A DNA stretch of 64,000 nucleotides from Candidatus Accumulibacter sp. ACC003 (GCF_907163085.1 NZ_CAJQTX010000005.1:124001-188000), one strand, 5' to 3'. Numbered from the stretch's first letter, positions 42,023 to 51,911 are shown. A program made the numbers and translations. Notes: generated by a model not told the origin, from the sequence alone.

Positions 42023-42060
42023 GCCGCCGTCGCGATGCCGATTCGTTTTTGAGGGTATTG

Positions 42061-42660
42061 ATGATGATGAATCTTTATTCGGGAACCACCTGCCCGTTCA
42101 GCCACCGCTGCCGCATCGTGCTCTACGAAAAAGGCATGGATTTCCAGGTGATCGACGTCGATTTGTTCGCCAAACCCGACGACATCGCGATGATCAACCC
42201 CTACGGCCGCGTGCCGGTCCTCGTCGAACGGGACCTCATCCTGTACGAGCCGAACATCATCAACGAGTACATCGACGAGCGCTTCCCGCACCCGCAACTG
42301 ATGCCGGCCGACCCGATCATGCGCGCACGCGCACGGCAGTTGCTGATCACCATGGAGCGCGAGGTCTTCGCCTACATCGAGCCGCTGGAGAAGAACGGCA
42401 AGACCGCCGACCGCGCCCGCCAGCAGATTCGCGACCGCCTTACGGAAATGGCGCCGGTGTTCGTCAAGCAGAAGCACATGCTCGGTGACGACTTCTCGAT
42501 GCTCGACGTCGCCATCGCGCCCCTACTCTGGCGGATCGACCATTACGGTATCGAACTGTCGAGTGCCGCCGCGCCGTTGATGAAGTACGGCGAGCGGATT
42601 TTCAGCCGGCAAGGCTTCATCGACGCGCTGACGCCGTCCGAAAAAGCCATGCGCAAGTAA
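42061..42660 (+). CDS. sspA: Stringent starvation protein A
   Basis: A 199-residue GST-fold protein. The thioredoxin-like N terminus (LYSGTTCPFSHRCRIVLYEKGM) is followed by NPYGRVPVLVERD and NEYIDERFPHPQLMPADP, typical of SspA. It binds RNA polymerase in stress. Three ATGs in a row start at 42061; the GAGGG site favours 42061 or 42064. Order petABC-sspA-sspB is usual in betaproteobacteria. Confidence 0.96.
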   Translation: MMMNLYSGTTCPFSHRCRIVLYEKGMDFQVIDVDLFAKPDDIAMINPYGRVPVLVERDLILYEPNIINEYIDERFPHPQLMPADPIMRARARQLLITMEREVFAYIEPLEKNGKTADRARQQIRDRLTEMAPVFVKQKHMLGDDFSMLDVAIAPLLWRIDHYGIELSSAAAPLMKYGERIFSRQGFIDALTPSEKAMRK

Positions 42661-42666
42661 AGGGCA

Positions 42667-42700
42667 CGGCGGGCGACGCCGGCACCGGCGTTGCCCGCCG
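42667..42700 (+). terminator. Long hairpin between sspA and sspB
   Basis: A 16-bp stem (42667-42682 with 42685-42700) with a single G-U pair and a two-base apex (CA) that would open to a slightly larger loop. It lies 6 bases after the sspA stop and 26 bases before the sspB start. No T-tract follows, so it may attenuate or stabilise rather than terminate. Confidence 0.55.
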
Positions 42701-42726
42701 CCACCACTCGATCACGTCTCACGGGA

Positions 42727-43152
42727 ATGCCCTTGGATCTGCCGTCGACCAAACCCTACCTGATTCGCGCCATCCACCAATGGTGCACGGATAACAATTT
42801 CACACCCTACCTGGCCGTTTTGGTCGACGCCCGCACGCGCGTCCCGATGGAACATGTTCGCGATGGCCAGATCGTTCTCAACGTTGGCTACGAAGCGACC
42901 AGCCGTCTCGAGTTGGCAAACGACCTGATCAGCTTCCAGGCGCGTTTTGGCGGCGTCGCCCGCGACCTGCTGATCCCGATCGGCAACGTTTCGGCGATCT
43001 ATGCTCGTGAGAACGGCTCCGGCATGGCTTTCGAGCCGGAAAGCGCCAGCGCCGCCGTTGCCAGCACCGACGCCACTGGCGACGACGGCGACGACCCGGT
43101 GCCACCAAGCACGCCGCCGGCTGGCCGGCCAAAGTTGCAGCGCATCAAATAG
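42727..43152 (+). CDS. sspB: ClpXP protease specificity-enhancing factor SspB
   Basis: A 141-residue adaptor that delivers ssrA-tagged proteins to ClpXP. The core has KPYLIRAIHQWCTDN and HVRDGQIVLNVGYEAT, typical of SspB. An acidic linker leads to the C-terminal ClpX-binding tail GRPKLQRIK. The ATG at 42727 (MPLDLPSTKP) gives the family N terminus; a start at 42691 is less likely. Confidence 0.95.
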   Translation: MPLDLPSTKPYLIRAIHQWCTDNNFTPYLAVLVDARTRVPMEHVRDGQIVLNVGYEATSRLELANDLISFQARFGGVARDLLIPIGNVSAIYARENGSGMAFEPESASAAVASTDATGDDGDDPVPPSTPPAGRPKLQRIK

Positions 43153-43530
43153 TGGCGATTGCCACAACGGTCGCGCATTCTTTGCGCAGCTTCCTGAGGC
43201 CTGACGCACGCGCTTGACGGCATCAGCTCGCAAACGGCAAGCAAGAGATACGGTGATGACTTTCATCATCGACCGTCAGACCCGGGAGAGCGGCGAACGT
43301 AACACCGTGCCTCCTCGCAATGACGGTGTGGGAGCGTAGCGCATGCGGTGTGTCGGCCATGGCGCCCGGTAACGCTCGCCGGGACGCTGGCCCGTGAAGC
43401 GTCGGCGCAAGCGCGTTGGCAGATGCCAATTTCAGCGACCACAACGCTTCGCTCTGGCATTGCTTTCAGGCTTGCAGACGGTCTCGTCAAGAATTTAGCG
43501 CTGCAGTCGGCCGCCAGCGTCGGCCAATCC
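43153..43530. other. Intergenic region between sspB and the Lrp gene
   Basis: No gene is supported. It includes a partial copy of the interspersed repeat at 43309-43325 (minus strand), matching the CGTCATTGCGAGGAGGC end only. Confidence 0.7.
43309..43325 (-). repeat. Interspersed repeat, partial copy
   Basis: Seventeen bases matching one end of the element at 33143 and 52015; the rest is absent. Confidence 0.6.
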
Positions 43531-44007
43531 TCAGCTCGCCGGCATCGTCAGCGGCAAGGCCGTGCGATCGACGACCCGCCGCAGGACAAAGCTCGAATGG
43601 ACGCCGGTTACGCCGGGGATGCGGGTGAGGCGGTTGAGCAGCAGTTCCTGGTACGCGTCCATGTCCTTGACCACCACCTTGAGCTGGTAGTCGGCGTCCT
43701 GACCGGTGATCAGCAGGCATTCGAGCAGCTCGGGGATTTCGGCGATGGCGGCGTCGAAGCTGGTGAAGCGCTCGGGCGTGTGCCGATCCATCGAAATGTG
43801 GATCAGCGCCATCAGCGACAGACCGAGCTTCCTGGCGTCGAGCAGCGCCCGGTAGCCGCTGATCAGCCCCGACTCCTCGAGTGCGCGCACCCGCCGCAGG
43901 CACGGTGAAGGCGACAGGCCGATGCGCTCGGCGAGGTCCTGGTTGCTGATGCGGCCGTCTTGCTGAAGGACGCGCAGAATCTGCCAGTCGTAGCGATCGA
44001 GTTGCAT
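43531..44007 (-). CDS. Lrp/AsnC family transcriptional regulator
   Basis: A 158-residue regulator. The N-terminal helix-turn-helix (ILRVLQQDGRISNQDLAERIGLSPSPCLRRVRALEE) and the C-terminal RAM/AsnC domain (LLITGQDADYQLKVVVKDMDAYQELL) are complete. The start at 44007 (MQLDRYDWQIL) matches the family. It is divergent from leuA, which makes amino-acid-responsive control of leuA likely. The effector is probably an amino acid, but which one is not visible. Confidence 0.94.
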   Translation of the reverse strand: MQLDRYDWQILRVLQQDGRISNQDLAERIGLSPSPCLRRVRALEESGLISGYRALLDARKLGLSLMALIHISMDRHTPERFTSFDAAIAEIPELLECLLITGQDADYQLKVVVKDMDAYQELLLNRLTRIPGVTGVHSSFVLRRVVDRTALPLTMPAS

Positions 44008-44179
44008 GAAATCACCTCCGCTTACTATTTGCGCAATCTTACTGCGTATCACTCACACTGCGCGCAATTTCATTGCTCGATGATCGCTTTTTCAGGCGCA
44101 CAACGCAAGCACCTGCCGGCCGCTTTTGCTTACCATGGCTGCATCAATTTCATCAAGAGAAGCCCGAGGAGCTGCCGCC

Positions 44180-45880
44180 ATGTTGACCAACCCTGCCACC
44201 AAATACCGCTCGTTCCCGCCGGTCGAACTCACCGACCGCCAGTGGCCGAACCAGACGATCAGCAAGCCGCCGACGTGGATGAGTACCGACCTGCGCGACG
44301 GCAACCAGGCGCTCTTCGAACCGATGAACCTTGAGCGCAAGATGCGCATGTTCCGCACGCTCTGCGAGATCGGCTTCAAGGAGATCGAAGTGGCTTTTCC
44401 ATCGGCGTCGCAGACCGATTTCGATTTCGTTCGCCAGCTCATCGACGGCCAACACATCCCCGACGACGTCAGCATCGAAGTCCTGACGCAGGCGCGCGAG
44501 CACCTGATCCGGCGGACGATGGAGTCGCTCAAGGGTGCGCGGCGTGCAATCGTGCATGTCTATAACGCCACCTCGAAACCATTCCGCGACAGCGTTTTCC
44601 ACATGAGCCGCGGTGAAGTCGTCGACATGGCGGTCGCCGCGGTCAAGCTGATCAAGCAACTCGCCGCGGCCGCGCCGGAAACCGAATGGGTGCTCGAGTA
44701 CAGCCCGGAGACCTTCACCGCGACCGAACTCGATTTTGCGCTCGAAGTGTGTGATGCGGTGACCGCCGCGTGGGGCGCGACGCCCGACAACAAGGTGATC
44801 CTCAACCTGCCGACAACCGTCGAGGTGGCGACGCCGAACGTCTATGCCGACCAGATCGAATGGATGCATCGCCACCTCGCACGGCGCGACAGCGTGATCA
44901 TCAGCCTGCACCCGCACAACGACCGCGGCACCGCCGTCGCCGCCGCCGAGCTCGCCTTGATGGCCGGCGCCGAGCGCGTCGAGGGCTGCCTTTTCGGCAA
45001 CGGCGAGCGTACCGGCAACGTCGACCTGGTGACGCTGGCGCTCAATCTCTACACCCAGGGCGTCGCGCCGGGACTCGACTTCTCGGACATCAATGCCGTC
45101 GCCCGAACTTTCGAGGATTGCAGCCAGTTGCCGATCCACCCGCGCCATCCCTACGTCGGCGACCTGGTGTTCACCGCTTTCTCGGGATCGCATCAGGACG
45201 CGATCAAGAAGGGCTTTGCCATCGACCGCAGCGATGGCTTCTGGAACGTCCCCTACCTGCCGATCGATCCGGCCGACGTCGGCCGCAGCTACGACTCGGT
45301 GATCCGGGTCAATAGCCAGTCGGGCAAGGGCGGCATCGCCTACTTGCTGGAGAGCGAATGCGGCGTCGTCATGCCGCGCCGCCTGCAGGTCGAATTTTCG
45401 AGCGTCGTCCAGCAACGCGTCGACACGCACGGCGGCGAGATGAGCGCCACCGCGATCTGGCAACTCTTCGCGGACACCTATCTCGAGACTTCGGCGCCGC
45501 TTCGCTACCACGAGCATCACCTCTTCGAGAACGGCGACGGCCAGGGAATTCGGCTCACCGTCGACATCGATGGCGTCGCGCAGCGGCTCAGCGGCGTCGG
45601 CAACGGTCCGATCGACGCGGCGGTGCATGCCTTTCAAAACGTAGGCATCAGCGTGCAGGTACGCAGTTACGAGGAGCGCGCCATGAGCCCCAGTGGCGAG
45701 GGCGGCAACGCCAGAGCTTGCGCCTTCATCGAGGTCGCCGCGGCCAGCGGCGGCGCCGGCGAGTTCTACGGAGCCGGCGTCGACGCCAACATCATTACCG
45801 CTTCGATCGAAGCGCTGGTCAATGGCATCAACCGCATGCTGGCGAGCGTGCCGGACGTGCGCCAGCAACACGCGGCTTAG
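44180..45880 (+). CDS. leuA: 2-isopropylmalate synthase (LeuA2 type)
   Basis: A 566-residue enzyme that condenses acetyl-CoA with 2-ketoisovalerate, the first step of leucine synthesis. The N-terminal [14 protein letters not shown] and the HPHNDRG motif around residue 248 are the metal and catalytic regions of the TIM barrel. The C-terminal LeuA regulatory domain (residues about 430-560) would sense leucine. Length and the [17 protein letters not shown] start fit the longer LeuA2 form. ATG at 44180 has a CGAGGAG site. It is divergent from the Lrp-type regulator. Confidence 0.95.
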   Translation: MLTNPATKYRSFPPVELTDRQWPNQTISKPPTWMSTDLRDGNQALFEPMNLERKMRMFRTLCEIGFKEIEVAFPSASQTDFDFVRQLIDGQHIPDDVSIEVLTQAREHLIRRTMESLKGARRAIVHVYNATSKPFRDSVFHMSRGEVVDMAVAAVKLIKQLAAAAPETEWVLEYSPETFTATELDFALEVCDAVTAAWGATPDNKVILNLPTTVEVATPNVYADQIEWMHRHLARRDSVIISLHPHNDRGTAVAAAELALMAGAERVEGCLFGNGERTGNVDLVTLALNLYTQGVAPGLDFSDINAVARTFEDCSQLPIHPRHPYVGDLVFTAFSGSHQDAIKKGFAIDRSDGFWNVPYLPIDPADVGRSYDSVIRVNSQSGKGGIAYLLESECGVVMPRRLQVEFSSVVQQRVDTHGGEMSATAIWQLFADTYLETSAPLRYHEHHLFENGDGQGIRLTVDIDGVAQRLSGVGNGPIDAAVHAFQNVGISVQVRSYEERAMSPSGEGGNARACAFIEVAAASGGAGEFYGAGVDANIITASIEALVNGINRMLASVPDVRQQHAA

Positions 45881-45888
45881 CTGCCAAG

Positions 45889-45916
45889 CGGCAGAGTCGA
45901 CGCATCGACTCTGCCG
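45889..45916 (+). terminator. Strong hairpin after leuA
   Basis: A perfect 12-bp stem (45889-45900 with 45905-45916) and CGCA tetraloop, 8 bases after the leuA stop. No T-tract follows. Confidence 0.65.
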
Positions 45917-46151
45917 GCGTCGTTCATCCGGGAATCGCCGCGGCGGGCCGACGATTGACGAAGTCGTCGGCGGCAGGGATACTCCGCTTGCTTTGACCAC
46001 CCGCCACCTGCGGCCGACACCAGGGGCGCCATTCACCGCCGCGCGTGACCGCATCGACCATCGTCGCGTGGCGCAGGACGGGTAGCTGCGCGCAGTCGCA
46101 CCTTCGCCGCTGCCGCGCCCGCCGCCAATCGTTTGAGGACTTGCACCGACC

Positions 46152-47702
46152 ATGCCAAAAAATCCCGACGCCTCTGCCGATTTCGTTGCTGCGATCGACC
46201 TCGGTTCGAACAGTTTTCACATGATCGTCGCGCGCCTGGCGAACGGTCAGGTGCAGCTGCTCGACCGCCTGCGCGAGATGGTGCAGCTGGCCGGCGGTCT
46301 CGACAGCCACAACCGGCTGTCGGAAAGTTCACAGCGACGCGCGCTCGAATGCCTGGCGCGTTTCGGCCAGAGACTGCGGCAGATCCCGCCGGAACAGCTG
46401 CGCATCGTCGGTACCAACACGCTCCGCCAGGCGCGCAACAGCGCCGATTTCGTCACCCGCGCCGAGCAAGTCCTCGGCCACAAGGTCGAGATCGTCGGTG
46501 GCCAGGAAGAAGCGCGACTGATCTACCTGGGCGTCGCGCACAGCGTCGCGGACGTTGCCGGACAACGGCTGGTCATCGACATTGGCGGCGGCAGCACCGA
46601 ACTGATCATCGGCGAGAAGTTCGACCCGCTGCACCTGGCGAGCCTGCGCATGGGTTGCGTCAGCATGAGCCGCGCGTGTTTCGGCGACGGCCGGATCACC
46701 GCCGGACGGCTGCGCGAAGCCGAGCTGATGGTGCAGCTCAACCTGGAACCGGTACGCGAGGACTATCTGGCGCGCGGCTGGCAGGTGGTGACCGGCGCTT
46801 CTGGATCGATCAAGGCGATCCAGGACGTCGTCGTCAGCGAAGGCTGGAGCCGCGAAGGAATCAGCCTGGAGGCGCTGCGCCGGCTGCGCGCGGCGCTGCT
46901 CGATATCGGCGATACGGCGGCCATCGCCAGCCGCTGGCAACTCGACCCGGCGCGGGCACGCGTCTTCGTCGGTGGCTTCGTCGTCCTGCACGGGCTCTGC
47001 GAGGCACTGGCCATCGAGCAGCTGCAGGTCTCGGAAGGCGCGCTGCGCGAGGGCCTGATTTACGACCTGCTCGGCCGCATCCGTCACGAAGACGTTCGCG
47101 ACCGGACCATCGCCGACGTCATCAGCCGCTTCAGCCTCGACGCGGCGCAGGCGGCGCGGGTTAACGCCACCGCACTGGCGCTGCTACGGCAGGTGCGCGG
47201 CAACTGGCAACTGCGTGGCAACGCGGCTGAAGTCCTCGGGCGCGCGGCGCACTTGCACGAGGTCGGCCTGCTGTTGACGCACGACCAGTATCACAAGCAC
47301 GGCGCCTACGTCCTCGAGCACGCCGACCTGCCCGGCTACTCGCGTGACGACCAGCTGCTGCTGTCGGCGCTGGTCAGACGCCACCGCCGGGGCTTTCCGG
47401 CGACGGCCTTTGCGCAGCTGCCGAAGGAATGGCAACGATCGGCGCCACGTCTGTGCGTCCTCCTGCGCCTGGCGGTGGTATTGCACCGCGGTCGCAGCAG
47501 CGAGGCGCTGCCCGAGGTCGCGCTGCGCGTCGCCGGGCGACGACTGGAACTGCTTTTCCCGCCAACGTGGCTCGACGCGCATCCCCTGACGCGCGCCGAC
47601 CTGCAGATTGAGGCCGGGCGACTGCGCAAGGCGGGTTTCGCATTGCGCCTGCGCAGCGCCGGCAAGCTGCCGGCGCCGGCGACGGCCAGCGCCAGCGCAT
47701 GA
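46152..47702 (+). CDS. ppx: Exopolyphosphatase / guanosine pentaphosphatase
   Basis: A 516-residue Ppx/GppA enzyme that releases phosphate from polyphosphate. The N-terminal AAIDLGSNSFHMIVAR (phosphate 1 loop), VDIGGGSTEL-type block (VIDIGGGSTELIIGEK), and SRACFGDGRITAG fit the ASKHA fold; the C-terminal HD-like helical domain has HEVGLLLTHDQYHKHGAYVLEHADLPG. It stands alone after leuA. In a polyphosphate-accumulating organism it would affect polyP turnover, which is inference. Confidence 0.95.
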   Translation: MPKNPDASADFVAAIDLGSNSFHMIVARLANGQVQLLDRLREMVQLAGGLDSHNRLSESSQRRALECLARFGQRLRQIPPEQLRIVGTNTLRQARNSADFVTRAEQVLGHKVEIVGGQEEARLIYLGVAHSVADVAGQRLVIDIGGGSTELIIGEKFDPLHLASLRMGCVSMSRACFGDGRITAGRLREAELMVQLNLEPVREDYLARGWQVVTGASGSIKAIQDVVVSEGWSREGISLEALRRLRAALLDIGDTAAIASRWQLDPARARVFVGGFVVLHGLCEALAIEQLQVSEGALREGLIYDLLGRIRHEDVRDRTIADVISRFSLDAAQAARVNATALALLRQVRGNWQLRGNAAEVLGRAAHLHEVGLLLTHDQYHKHGAYVLEHADLPGYSRDDQLLLSALVRRHRRGFPATAFAQLPKEWQRSAPRLCVLLRLAVVLHRGRSSEALPEVALRVAGRRLELLFPPTWLDAHPLTRADLQIEAGRLRKAGFALRLRSAGKLPAPATASASA

Positions 47703-47765
47703 TGACGCGATGATCGCTCCGGCGCCTTACGGCGGCCGCGAACTGCCGCTGCTGGCGCCTTGCTG

Positions 47766-49004
47766 ATGCGTTTCGCCGCCTGGCTGGTCGCGCTCTTGCT
47801 GCTGCCACTGCTGGCCATAGCGCTGCTTCTGGCGAGCACGCTGGAAGCAGCGCCGCTGGTCAGCCGCAGCGCCAGCATCTCGCCGACGTCGATCGCCGAC
47901 GCGAAAAGCTTGCTGGCCAGCAACGATCCACGCCGGCTGCGTCGTGGCGAGCAACGAACGGCACTGATCCCGGCGGCACTGATCGACGAGGCGCTCAACC
48001 ACCTGAGCAGCCGCGTCCTGCAAGGGCGCGGCGCCTTCGCGCTGGCCAAGGAAAGCGCCGAAGTTCGCCTCAGCGTCGCGGCACCGCGCCTACTTGCAGC
48101 GCCCTACCTCAACCTGTCGGTCCTTTTCAAGGTCGTCGACGGCCAGCCACGGATCGCCTCGGCGTCGCTCGGCGCGCTGCCGATCCCGCCCGGCGTGGCC
48201 GAATGGCTGATCGCTTTGGCGATCGAGTACAGCGGTCTTGGCGCCGACTGGCACCTCGCGCGGCAGGCGTTTCGCGGGCTGCAATTCGCGCCGGCCCGCG
48301 GCCTGGTCGCCGTCTCCTACGCCTGGGAACCCGGCTTGCTCGAGAGCGCCCGCTCGCGGGCGTTCACGCCGACCGAGATCGCCGATATCGAAGCCGCTCA
48401 GCGCGCCCTGGCGGCTCTGCTCGCCGACTATCCAGCGCGCGCGCGCGTGCCGCTGAGCAAGATTCTGGCGCCGCTGCTGAGCCGCGTCGGCAAGCGCACG
48501 CTGCAAGACGATCGCGCGGCACTGCTGGTCCTCGCCGCCTATCTGTCGGAAAAGCGTCTGAGCACGCTGCTACCGGCGGCGCGCCAATGGCCGCAAGCTC
48601 GCCCACTTGAACTGACGTTGCACGGCCACTACGACAAGGCCCAGCATTTCACGATTTCGGCGGCGCTGGCGGCGTGGGCTGGCGAGCCGGCGGCGAACGC
48701 GATCGGCATTTACAAGGAAATCGACGACTCGCGTGGCGGCAGTGGCTTTTCGTTTGCCGATCTCGCCGCCGACCGCGCCGGCACTCGCTTCGGCGAGCTC
48801 ATTGCCGCCGACTCGCCACGCCTGCAAGCCGCGCGGCGATCATCGCTGGCCGACGCCGAACTCGCTCCTGCACTCGGCGGCCTGCCCGAAGACCTCTCGG
48901 AAGCCACCTTCCAACGCCGCTTCGGTGGTCCCGACAACGCCGCTTTTCAAGAGCTGAGCCGCGAGATCGACCACCGCCTGGCAGCGCTGCCGCTGTATCG
49001 CTGA
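47766..49004 (+). CDS. Conserved membrane-anchored protein of unknown function
   Basis: A 412-residue protein with an N-terminal signal or anchor helix (FAAWLVALLLLPLLAIALLLA). The C-terminal region has HYDKAQHFTISAALAAWAG and DDSRGGSGFSFADLAADRAGTRFGE, a block I have seen in hypothetical proteins but cannot place in a family of known function. It loosely resembles DUF2279 (YfiM). The start at 47766 (ATG) is preferred to a TTG two codons upstream. It converges with the MFS gene. Confidence 0.7.
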   Translation: MRFAAWLVALLLLPLLAIALLLASTLEAAPLVSRSASISPTSIADAKSLLASNDPRRLRRGEQRTALIPAALIDEALNHLSSRVLQGRGAFALAKESAEVRLSVAAPRLLAAPYLNLSVLFKVVDGQPRIASASLGALPIPPGVAEWLIALAIEYSGLGADWHLARQAFRGLQFAPARGLVAVSYAWEPGLLESARSRAFTPTEIADIEAAQRALAALLADYPARARVPLSKILAPLLSRVGKRTLQDDRAALLVLAAYLSEKRLSTLLPAARQWPQARPLELTLHGHYDKAQHFTISAALAAWAGEPAANAIGIYKEIDDSRGGSGFSFADLAADRAGTRFGELIAADSPRLQAARRSSLADAELAPALGGLPEDLSEATFQRRFGGPDNAAFQELSREIDHRLAALPLYR

Positions 49005-49048
49005 GCGGCCGCCTGGCAGCGCCGCCGCCAGGAAATGCACGCTACGCT

Positions 49049-50254
49049 TCACTGTGAACGGCAGCGGCGCCCGGCGATGAGAAACCACGCGTAGGCCAGA
49101 AACTGCAGCGCCAATAAGATCTGAAAGGCCTGCCGGTGCGCCGCCGCCGCGTTCTGCCCCTGCGCGACCAGCACGTCGATCAGCACCCCGATGGCCCACT
49201 GCGCGGCAAAAGCGCCGCCGAAGACCATCAGGTTGAAGGCCGTGCTGGCGCGGCCCGACAAGGCCACCGGAAAACCCGCCGCAGTCTGCGAAAAGGCCAG
49301 CGGCCCAACGCTCGAAAAAGCCCCGTAGGCGGCCCACAGCAGGCGAGTTTGGGGGCAGGCTTCGCTGACGATCAACGCCAGGGTCAGCAAGGACAGACCG
49401 AGGCCGCCGGCCAGCAGGATTACCGGCGTGAATCCGCGACGCGCCAGACGCGTCGCCAGCACGCCGATCAGGACATAGCCGACGAGCATCGCGACGCTCA
49501 TTCCGGCCAGGTGTTCGGCGGCGCTGGCGCGCGTATGGCCATTGACGTGCATCAGCCAGGAAACCGACCACAGCGTCTGGACGGCCAGGAAACCACCGGT
49601 CAGCGTCAGGCCGAGCGGCGCGTAGCGCCAGAAATGCGCGCTGCCGAAGACCTCCCTGACGCCGGCCCACTGCGCCGCCAGCGACTCCGGTTCACCGCTG
49701 GCGGCGCGTTCGGGAACGCTGACGAACAGCCAGATGGCGACGGCCAGGGTCATGCCGGCGAGCACCAGGAAGATTTCGCGCCAGCCGGTGTGCTGCAGAG
49801 CCGCTTCCAGCGGCACGCTGGCGGCCAGCGAGCCGAGCCCGCCCGAGCTCATGATCCAGCCGGTCAGCGACGCCTGCCGGTCGCGCGGGAACCACAGGGC
49901 AAAGGCCTTGAAGGCGGCCATCAGGCACGCCGAGACGCCGAGCCCGATCAGGCCACGGGCGAACGCCAGGTCGCCGATGCTGTTGCCCAGCGCGAAGGCC
50001 GTCGCACCGACGGCGGCGATCAGCAACAGCGCCGCTTCGACGCGGCGCGCGCCAAAGCGGTCGAGGACGATCCCGAGCGGCAGTTGCGCGGCGGCGAACG
50101 AGAGAAAGTAGGCGCTGGTCAGCAGCCCCAGGCTGCCGGCGCCGAGTGCCAGCTCGCTGCTCAGTACCGGCCCGATGACGGCATTCGCCGTGCGGTACAG
50201 ATAGGACAGGAAGTAGCCGCCGGCGAAGGGCAGGAATAGTCTCAGCCAGAGCAT
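49049..50254 (-). CDS. MFS transporter
   Basis: A 401-residue permease with 12 predicted helices. The loop GIVLDRFGARRVEAALL (near residues 61-77) is the MFS motif A between helices 2 and 3, and RGLIGLGVSACLMAAFKAFALWFPRDRQASLTG is the helix 4-5 region. It resembles NarK/NNP- or ACS-type exporters but the substrate is unknown. The ATG start at 50254 gives the first helix directly. It begins 33 bases upstream of the MOSC gene's end. Confidence 0.9.
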   Translation of the reverse strand: MLWLRLFLPFAGGYFLSYLYRTANAVIGPVLSSELALGAGSLGLLTSAYFLSFAAAQLPLGIVLDRFGARRVEAALLLIAAVGATAFALGNSIGDLAFARGLIGLGVSACLMAAFKAFALWFPRDRQASLTGWIMSSGGLGSLAASVPLEAALQHTGWREIFLVLAGMTLAVAIWLFVSVPERAASGEPESLAAQWAGVREVFGSAHFWRYAPLGLTLTGGFLAVQTLWSVSWLMHVNGHTRASAAEHLAGMSVAMLVGYVLIGVLATRLARRGFTPVILLAGGLGLSLLTLALIVSEACPQTRLLWAAYGAFSSVGPLAFSQTAAGFPVALSGRASTAFNLMVFGGAFAAQWAIGVLIDVLVAQGQNAAAAHRQAFQILLALQFLAYAWFLIAGRRCRSQ

Positions 50255-50287
50255 GCGAGCATGGCTTGGGCAAGCGCCTGGCTTGGC

Positions 50288-50986
50288 TCAGTCCGGTCGC
50301 GAATGGAAGGGCGGGCGAGCTGGCGCCGAAGCACCGGCGTTGGCGCGCAACCACTGCAGGCGATCAGCGAGTTTTTTCTGCCAGCTCGAATTCAGGCCGG
50401 GTGCGGCCAGCAAACGCTGAAGCGCCGCTGGCTCGGGTCGGTGCGCCCGCCAGACTTGCCAGAGCTCGGCCAGCGACACCGCGGCTGGCGCTCGCTCGAG
50501 CATTTGCAGCGGCTCGCCGCTGCTGACCACGGCACCCTCGAGCACGCGGTAGTACCAGCCGGTCAGCCCCAGCTCGCCGATCGTTTTGGCAACGCCATCG
50601 GTGGCGTAGCGATGGTCGATCTTCCAGCACGGGCTACGCGGCTGACTGACCTGCAACCTGGCCTGGCCAAGGCCGAAGACGTCGCCGATACAAACGTTAT
50701 TCTCGTCGAAGCCGCTCGCCGAGATGTTCTCGCCGATGCTGCCCGGCAGCAGTTGCGCGGCGATCGCCGGAAAGCGTTCGGCGAGGCGGCGATAGTTCTC
50801 GGGGGCGTACTGATGGAGTGCTTTGTCGACGCCACCGTGGACGCGACGGTCGGCCTGAACGTCGCCGGCCAGGCCCATCGGACCGAGCTCAACGCCAGCG
50901 GTGCACGGACTCTTCCAGATGCCGGTCGACTGACCGTGCTCGTCGATTCTCGTCAAGCCGCCGGCAAACAACAGGACCTCGCTCAC
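50288..50986 (-). CDS. MOSC domain protein (YiiM-like)
   Basis: A 232-residue protein with a MOSC (molybdenum cofactor sulfurase C-terminal) domain: GDVQADRRVHGGVDKALHQYAPENY and GENISASGFDENNVCIGDVF, with the conserved cysteine in SQPRSPCWKID. The family includes YiiM, which uses Moco to reduce N-hydroxylated compounds. The start is a GTG at 50986; the frame is open further upstream over the kinase gene but that part is not family-like. The modABC genes in this window supply molybdate, which fits. Confidence 0.88.
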   Translation of the reverse strand: MSEVLLFAGGLTRIDEHGQSTGIWKSPCTAGVELGPMGLAGDVQADRRVHGGVDKALHQYAPENYRRLAERFPAIAAQLLPGSIGENISASGFDENNVCIGDVFGLGQARLQVSQPRSPCWKIDHRYATDGVAKTIGELGLTGWYYRVLEGAVVSSGEPLQMLERAPAAVSLAELWQVWRAHRPEPAALQRLLAAPGLNSSWQKKLADRLQWLRANAGASAPARPPFHSRPD

Positions 50987-51008
50987 GTCAGTCTCCAATC
51001 CGCAATCG

Positions 51009-51911
51009 TCAATCGCCCGACCACAGCCATGCGGCACCACGAACGCCCGACGAGTCGCCATGCATATTGCGCAACACGCGAGTGACGACAGTGTCGGAGA
51101 AGATCTCTGCGGTCCACAGCCGCGGCAGCGCATCATACAGCCGCTCGATGTTCGACAGGCCGCCACCGAGGACGACTACTCCGGGGTCGACGATATTGAT
51201 CACCTGCGCGAGGGCCTTGGCCAGCCGCCGTTCGTAACGCGCCAGGGTCTGCTCACACACCGGGTCGCCGCTGCTGGCACGGGCACAAATCGCCTCGACG
51301 GCGAGCGCTTCGCCACCATGACGCAGGTGGTCGGCGCACAGTCCGGGACCCGACAACCAGGTCTCAACGCACCCGAAACGCCCACAGTAGCAGCGCGGCG
51401 GCGGCAGCTCCTCCTCGTCCAGCCGCGGCAATGGATTGTGGCCCCATTCACCGGCGATGTGATTGACCCCATTCAGGACCTGCCGGCGAACGACGAGACC
51501 ACCGCCGACGCCGGTTCCGAGGATGACTCCGAAAACGACTTCAGCGTCCTTGCCGGCGCCATCGATGGCTTCCGACAGGGCAAAACAATTGGCATCGTTC
51601 GCCAGCCGCAGCTCGCGCTGCAACAGCACCTGCAGGTCGTCGCGCAGCGCTTCGCCGTTCAGGCACGTCGAGTTGGCGTTCTTGATCCGGCCGTCAGCCG
51701 CCGATTCGGCACCCGGCATGCCGACGCCGACAGTAGCGGTTCGACCGAGCTCGTTTTCGGCGGCCAAAACCAGTTCACAGATCGCCCCGAGCGTGCCGCG
51801 GTAGTCGCCCTGTGGCGTCGCCCGCCGACGGCGCAGCAAAACCTCGCTCGAATCGCCGAGTGCCAGCAATTCAATCTTTGTGCCGCCAAGGTCTATGCCG
51901 ATCCGTAACAT
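51009..51911 (-). CDS. mak: ROK-family sugar kinase, fructokinase (Mak) type
   Basis: A 300-residue kinase. The ATP loop is IGIDLGGTK near the N terminus, the catalytic aspartate lies in NDANCFALSEA and the zinc site is GHNPLP with CYCGRFGC. The segment EWGHNPLPRLDEEELPPPRCYCG is very close to E. coli Mak (fructokinase), as is the C-terminal HGDSSGVRGAAWL. The start at 51911 (MLRIGIDLGG) matches family length. It lies 22 bases before the MOSC start. Confidence 0.88.
   Translation of the reverse strand: MLRIGIDLGGTKIELLALGDSSEVLLRRRRATPQGDYRGTLGAICELVLAAENELGRTATVGVGMPGAESAADGRIKNANSTCLNGEALRDDLQVLLQRELRLANDANCFALSEAIDGAGKDAEVVFGVILGTGVGGGLVVRRQVLNGVNHIAGEWGHNPLPRLDEEELPPPRCYCGRFGCVETWLSGPGLCADHLRHGGEALAVEAICARASSGDPVCEQTLARYERRLAKALAQVINIVDPGVVVLGGGLSNIERLYDALPRLWTAEIFSDTVVTRVLRNMHGDSSGVRGAAWLWSGD

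Noticed and set aside
44153-46153. 666-codon open frame on the minus strand over leuA
   Set aside because: Antisense shadow of leuA; no family features.
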